Source of the DNA: Drechslerella dactyloides
Lineage: Eukaryota; Ascomycota; Orbiliomycetes; Orbiliales; Orbiliaceae
Length of the DNA stretch: 64,000 nt
Assembly: GCA_020064725.1 (NCBI GenBank)
Contig: JAGTWJ010000019.1
Coordinates: forward strand, 3,658,001 to 3,722,000
Reading direction: 5' to 3'
Part shown: positions 58,938 through 64,000 of the stretch, piece after piece
Layout: each line of letters opens with the position of its first letter
Position numbering within the stretch: position 1 is the stretch's first letter
Made by a program: the position numbers and the translations under genes
Notes under the pieces: generated by a model
Told to the model about the DNA's origin: nothing
Databases searched by the model: none
What the model saw: the letters and a program-made list of their open reading frames with translations, nothing else

Positions 58938-59507
58938 CTTGAAGGCGCACCAGACAGGGTGCGAGTGTATACCAGCGGGAAAGGGGGGAATGAAGGAGGC
59001 AGCCGTCGACGAGAAGGCAGCCGGGGGGAAGACGGACGTCGGGAGAGGGAGGGGCTGTCGGTGGTTTTTGGGGGCGGATGTCGACGAGGATGCGATGATG
59101 GGTGTGAGGGACGGACTGACTAAGGCTGCTTAGTGCGATGGTTGCGAAGGGGGCTGGCTGTTGGCTGCTGGCTGGCTGCTGGCGGAGGGTTTGTTTTCGC
59201 CGTGTTGCGCTGGAAGGGCCACCGAGAAACACCAAAAGGACAAAGCCGCCGGCCAGCTGTAAATGCACGGCCAACTGGCACTCTTTAAACCTCCTGCGCT
59301 AACACGCGAGCAGACAGCACAGATCAGATCCACCACGGAATGGAAGGTGACGCTGGCGACTCGACGTCGAGGGGCGAAAATTTTTCCTCTCGTCGTCTCT
59401 CCCAATCCCCCTTGTCCGAACGTCTAACGCCTGTCATGTCACGGGAGGGAGGGAAGGGACGTGACGGCACATGTCTGTCTGCATCCTCACTCGGGAATGT
59501 TCTGTGA

Positions 59508-59530
59508 ATCCATCCATCCATCCATCCATC
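59508..59530. repeat. ATCC tetranucleotide microsatellite
   Basis: Nearly six perfect ATCC units. Confidence 0.9.
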
Positions 59531-61203
59531 ACATCTGATCGCGGCGCCAGTATGGTATAGTATGGTACTCCTGCAGCGCTGGTCACAGCCAACATCGGCA
59601 GCCAACCGCAGCGGGACGATTAACATTTTCAAACACACATATCCGACTCCGACTGGACATGATGCGACCCGACAAGGCGTGCGGCTTGCTTGTCCCAAGC
59701 GGAAGGCGCTGAGCTCTAGTGCTGCCCAATCAGGCTTAGGAAGTCCTCCAGCAGAGCTTTCGATATCGCAGGAGCACCTGCTCTGCACGGCGGAAAAACG
59801 CCGTACGTACAGATAGACGTGCATATTTCACACATTGCGTGCGAGATATCTCCCACATTGCCAGCCAGCGGCGTCGGCCGACGGTGCGCTGCACTCCTCC
59901 CCAAGCTTATACGTACGTGCACACGTATGTATGCATCGCGTCGGGCCGCCGAGCGATGCTGGAGGAAATCCTCAACTCGCAGATTCACACATTATTGCCC
60001 TGTCTGCTGTCTGCAATTCTAAACAAATCGCCTTGCAATGCGATGCACATTGCATTGTTGGACGCTGGTCTCCACGCTCGTATCTCTCTCGCTACAGTGG
60101 ACACGCCAAACTCCAATCCCGGCGCTCACAATTGCAAGGTTGGAGACCACGAAAATTTGTGGGGTCGATTAACCTTTTGATACTGTCAAACTCCACCGCT
60201 AGCCCCAGTCTAGCGATATAATCCAACCCATAAACATGCGAATACAGACATTACATTACATCCAAGTCTGCGGCCGGCCTGTCCGCTTGCAACCTTATGC
60301 ACGTCTGTCTGCGTTAAGCTTATCCCAAGTAAAGTAGCGTCCAGCCCCACTTTGCCTGTAACGTCGTCGGAGCCCAAACGCTCGCGTGATGGTGGATGTA
60401 TCTATATAGACGCAAGCAGAAGCCAACTCGATGGAACATTCTAAAGTTCGTGCCAAAAGAGCTAGTAGATGTGGCGGGAGAGTCCAAAAGCACGATGCTC
60501 ATGGGCCGCCAATGCCAAGCGCCGGTCTCGCTGCGTGGGCCTGCCAGCTGAAGGTGGGGATGCATCTATGCTGGCAGACTAGACCATAGTACATGTATAT
60601 TCAGTCCAGAATTCTATAATTCTCACGTGAGGCCCCGATGCTACCGTATGCCAATGCAATCAACAGTCCTTCGTGCTCGTTCGAGTCCTAAATCGATCGT
60701 CTAAAGCCCTAGTAAATAAACCCTTTGTTACTAGGTATGTAGCGAGAGCTGGAAACGATCCATGCAACAGATAAGGCCGGACTGTGTTGCGTACGTCGAG
60801 GAACAAGGCCATGCAAGTCCCGAAAATCGATTGTTGTCGCGTGTGCATGTGCATGGCAAGTCATGCGTTCGTGGCCGGCTCAGCTACGTTGTATCCCTAG
60901 CCACTGCACTACTGCGGATTATTTGTTGCATGTACCCCGTATTATCCACCGCTGCCACAATCGATTGTATTTGTATTGACCAGCGCATGTATGATGGTGG
61001 TAGTGACCTTTCTGAATGACAATGGGTGGCTATGAATTGTGAATATCTATCTAGGTATATGGGCTGGTGGGACGGAACGAAGATAGCTCGTTGTCGTTAG
61101 ATATGCTCATCTTGTCGCCAGCTGAAACCGAACTAAATCGATAAGCGATCCTGAGCGTCGCCTGGAAAATTTTGTGCAGAACGCCTCAAATCAGGAACAC
61201 GCC

Positions 61204-61216
61204 CGTTATAACGTTA
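61204..61216. repeat. CGTTATAACGTTA motif, second copy
   Basis: Thirteen bases identical to the core of the palindrome at 22766-22781. The inner CGTTATAACG is itself palindromic. Confidence 0.85.
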
Positions 61217-62420
61217 TACGTCGCTTGGATGGATGTTGTGTCATAATCTCAGCTGATCTCCAGACCGGCGACTTCGGCTCCCAGTTTGGCCCTGTGAATC
61301 AAGATATGGCTATATATCCTCCGACGGCCATCCAGATCGGTGGCCGATTGGCCCCTCGTACGTGGCAATGGGCAAACAATCATTCATATGATCATGCAAT
61401 ATGTATCTTCGGCGAATAGTTCGACTATTGGACATTTGGCTGACAGGCACTGCAGTTCCCCAGTTTGAAGAATTTTGCGGCCCCTGAAGACGGCAGATTA
61501 GCGATCTTATTCGCTTTATAAACGGCGCATGTCGCATCAACCGAGCGGTGGAATCTGTGCAACCTGGCATGCAGCGCACAGCGTAAGTATATATACCTGC
61601 GTATAGCTATATAGATACCTCGCTCTCCTGTTGACTTTATCTCCGTACATTATCAGTCTATTCTTGGTAATAAGTTACCAAGCGAGGCCGACTGGCCTTA
61701 ATCCCGAATAATATTTCTAGCGAAACACGGCAGCGATTGAGCGGCAGTTCAGCTTCGTACGTAACGTCTCATACCTCTCAAATTTCCAACTCGTATTCTT
61801 TGATTACCCACATTTCAGTCGACGATATTAATACCGCGCATACCGTCCATACATTGGTTGGAGGTAGCCGGCTGCATTTCTCGTATCTAGGACTACCCGA
61901 ATCGATATATCTTGGACTAGTTACAGGAATGGTCTCGCGTTCGCGAAAAGTCGCACTCGCACTCGCACTAATCAGCTTTGGCATGTTCCACTGCATACGC
62001 GTGCGTGCGTGCGTGTTGACGGTTGAAAAATCCAACACTCACCGCCAGAACACCGTTACACAGAGCGCGGACCACCCGTTAACTTTAATTTTGCCAGCAG
62101 CTTGCAAAGCTTATCGCTGCAGAATACTCGGCTGTCGGGCTTGAGTACGCATTACCAGAGTCGATTCCGCGGGCCCTGCACTCGAGTCCATACACGAGTT
62201 CGATGCCGCCGCAAGCTTGCGGAATATATCAACACGATAACGAAAGCCTGACGAAACGGCAGTTCACTTTATGATGAACGAGCGGCTACTTATGCTTCGA
62301 ATTTATAAATCTGGAACAACGGCGCTCCTATGTGTGAGATTCATAATTCTTAGGTAAAGATGGCATTTTCCGTGCTGCATGAACGCTCACATGCGCACTT
62401 ACCGCCGTTAAAGAGCTGAC

Positions 62421-62452
62421 TAACGTAGCTAACGTAGCTAACGTAGCTAACG
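62421..62452. repeat. TAACGTAGC 9-bp tandem repeat
   Basis: Three perfect units plus TAACG. Confidence 0.92.
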
Positions 62453-63160
62453 ATCGAGCTATTGCGAAACCGTCCGAACTAAATCGAAGGGACAGCCGCA
62501 CCGCAACGAGCTGAAAAAAAAGCCCATGCACGCCATGAACCCAATATGCCCAAGGGCTAGCGGCCCTCGCCGAACGAGAAAAATTTAGACTCGACGTAGT
62601 TAACAGGCGGCCACACGCGCAAACTAAAACATCCTTAGCGGCGGCAGTAGTATGAAGTAAGTAAGGTAAGACCTATATCGATCCTATATAGATATATCAT
62701 ACCATGCACGGATATTCTATCGGCTCTATGCAATGTGGACAGCCGGCCAATCGGCTGGCGGCGTCGGCAGATAAGGAATAGACTGCAAACAAACGAAGAA
62801 ACGGACAGACAATATATGCAGACCACTATACCGTGTATGTACGCATGCATGCTTGCTTGCACTAAATAACAACCAAGAAACAAAGCACAAGCAGGGAAGC
62901 AAAAAAAATTAAAAAATGACGAGGACAAAAGGGAAAAAAATATTAGTACAAAAAAAAGAGCGGACGGAAGAAAGGAAATCCCCGCCCGGCCGTGAGCCTC
63001 CAAGTTGGACCCTGCTGCTTGCGTGTATGTGTGTGCTGACATGATGATGCCATCCCGAGCAGGCCGCCGAGCGCATAACCCGTACGTACGATTGTATCCG
63101 TGGGTGTACCTGTACACTTCGCGGGTGGTGATACCAATCCCAGTCGTAGGACAATGGTAT

Positions 63161-63210
63161 GATGTGATGTGATGTGGTATGGTATGGTATGGTATGGTAT
63201 GGTATTGTAT
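63161..63210. repeat. GATGT / GGTAT pentanucleotide array
   Basis: Three ATGTG-type units followed by six perfect GGTAT units (63176-63205) and one variant unit. Confidence 0.9.
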
Positions 63211-63412
63211 GAAACGGTCAGAACCTGCTATGGTCGGTCCAGTAGCCGTAATTCGCAAAGCGGAAGGAACTACACAGCACAGCGTGCGTGCACATCTCAC
63301 TCAGCCCACGGACCGGGAAAAAACGTACGAACAACTGGCAGCAGAAAACAACGTACAAAGCACGCATACATGCTGGGACGGACGCATGTACGCACGTTAC
63401 GCACGCACGTAC

Positions 63413-64000
63413 CTACCGATCCGAAGTCGACGTCGACGGTTCATAGCTATCGCCGCCGCCACCACTGCCACCGCCGCCGCCTGCGGACGTCTGGCTGCTG
63501 TAGCTACCCTTGCGGACGGCGAGGTTGTGCGCGTGCTTGACGGCCTCGCGACGGTTGTTGATGAACCAGCGGACGACGGTTGCCGGCCGGGTTTTCATGC
63601 GCGGCGGGAAGCGGTTGCCGTCCCAGGTTTCGGCGCCGGATAGTCGCCGGATCTCCGGGATGTCTAGGAACTCTTCCAGGATCACGAGTTCGTTGGAGAT
63701 GGAGTCGTCGAAGAAGTCGTATTTCTGGGAGAGTTGGCGGACGCTTTTCTAGAGAGGTTGCCGAATGGGAAAACAACGAGGAGGCAGAACATTAACACTT
63801 GCTCCGTATATCTTGAAGGTTTATTCGATCGTTTCGTTGGACGTGTGGGTAGGGCGGGTGATGGGGCAATGAATGAAGAGAGTAAAATGGAGGGGGTAAG
63901 TAAGTAGGGGTAGACGCACTCGCAGGTTGGCCCACATGACGTCGAGCGAGTTCTGGATGTCGGGGTGGTCTCCAGACTGCAGGGACAGCCCGAGCAGGTC
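63413..64000 (-). CDS. 3' end of an unrecognised protein gene
   Basis: Two minus-strand exons are visible: one entering from the right edge and ending at 63920, and the last at 63748-63413 (intron 171 nt). The joined frame gives 138 C-terminal residues: DLLGLSLQSGDHPDIQNSL, MWANLRKSVRQLSQKYDFF, then a mostly helical region with LVILEEFLDIPEIRRLSG, a WFINNRREAVKHAHNL segment, and a Gly/Ser tail ending in a Thr/Ser-rich piece. WFINNRR recalls the third helix of homeodomains (WF-x-NRR), but the surrounding sequence does not give me a clear homeodomain. I do not recognise the family. Frame and splice sites are consistent. Confidence 0.65.

Larger units (their letters stand above)
58938..63412. 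other. Gene-poor stretch of 4.5 kb upstream of VAC8
   Basis: No recognisable protein, tRNA or transposon is visible. It must hold the VAC8 promoter and the 3' UTR of the gene at the right edge. It contains several tandem arrays: ATCC units near 59508-59530, a 9-bp unit at 62421-62452 and GGTAT units near 63176-63205. A CGTTATAACGTTA motif is at 61204. It resembles the 14.7 kb stretch in texture. Confidence 0.6.

Overview
The window is nuclear DNA of a filamentous ascomycete (Pezizomycotina). The evidence is spliceosomal introns in almost every gene (mostly 50-170 nt, GT...AG, with CTAAC or CTGAC branch points just before the acceptor) and family content typical of that group: Alb1, Chs7, the Clg1-type cyclin, Vac8, a CofD/UPF0052 protein and a CAP10-type glycosyltransferase. 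I cannot settle the class. Several genes contain exons of only 3-33 nt, which points to an intron-rich lineage. I see no tRNA, rRNA, CRISPR array, intact transposon or AT-rich RIP-like block.

Layout. 1-4.6 kb: 5' end of mitochondrial ribosomal protein bS6m (MRP17, runs off the left edge), divergent from the glycine cleavage H protein gene GCV3, then a five-exon DUF676 lipase on the minus strand. 4.6-19.3 kb: a 14.7 kb stretch without a recognisable gene. 19.3-21.4 kb: a Clg1/Pho80-type cyclin. 21.4-26.0 kb: a second empty stretch. 26.0-33.9 kb: TesB-type acyl-CoA thioesterase, PP2C phosphatase Ptc1 and a first ubiquitin-specific protease-like gene. 35.3-45.8 kb: a second USP-like gene, ALB1, a CAP10/GT90 glycosyltransferase, a small membrane protein, TRAPP subunit TRS31 and the spliceosomal protein MFAP1. 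46.6-58.9 kb: CHS7, the U-box cyclophilin CYP8/PPIL2, RPS29, APC13, a CofD-like gene and VAC8. 58.9-63.4 kb: a third gene-poor stretch. At the right edge lies the 3' end of an unrecognised gene.

The genes are mainly housekeeping: mitochondrial translation and glycine catabolism, ubiquitin turnover (two USPs, a U-box E3, an APC/C subunit), phosphatase and cyclin signalling, secretory traffic and cell wall (TRAPP, Chs7, GT90, Vac8), splicing and ribosome assembly. Neighbours do not form one pathway. Notable pairings are the divergent mitochondrial pair MRP17/GCV3 and two adjacent USP-like genes that share an atypical cysteine box.

The least explained parts are the three gene-poor stretches. 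The 14.7 kb one separates the divergent starts of the lipase and the cyclin and holds long minus-strand open frames, repeated short motifs and simple-sequence tracts. All exon boundaries were placed by eye from reading frame, splice consensus and remembered family sequence. They are internally consistent in frame but untested by RNA data.
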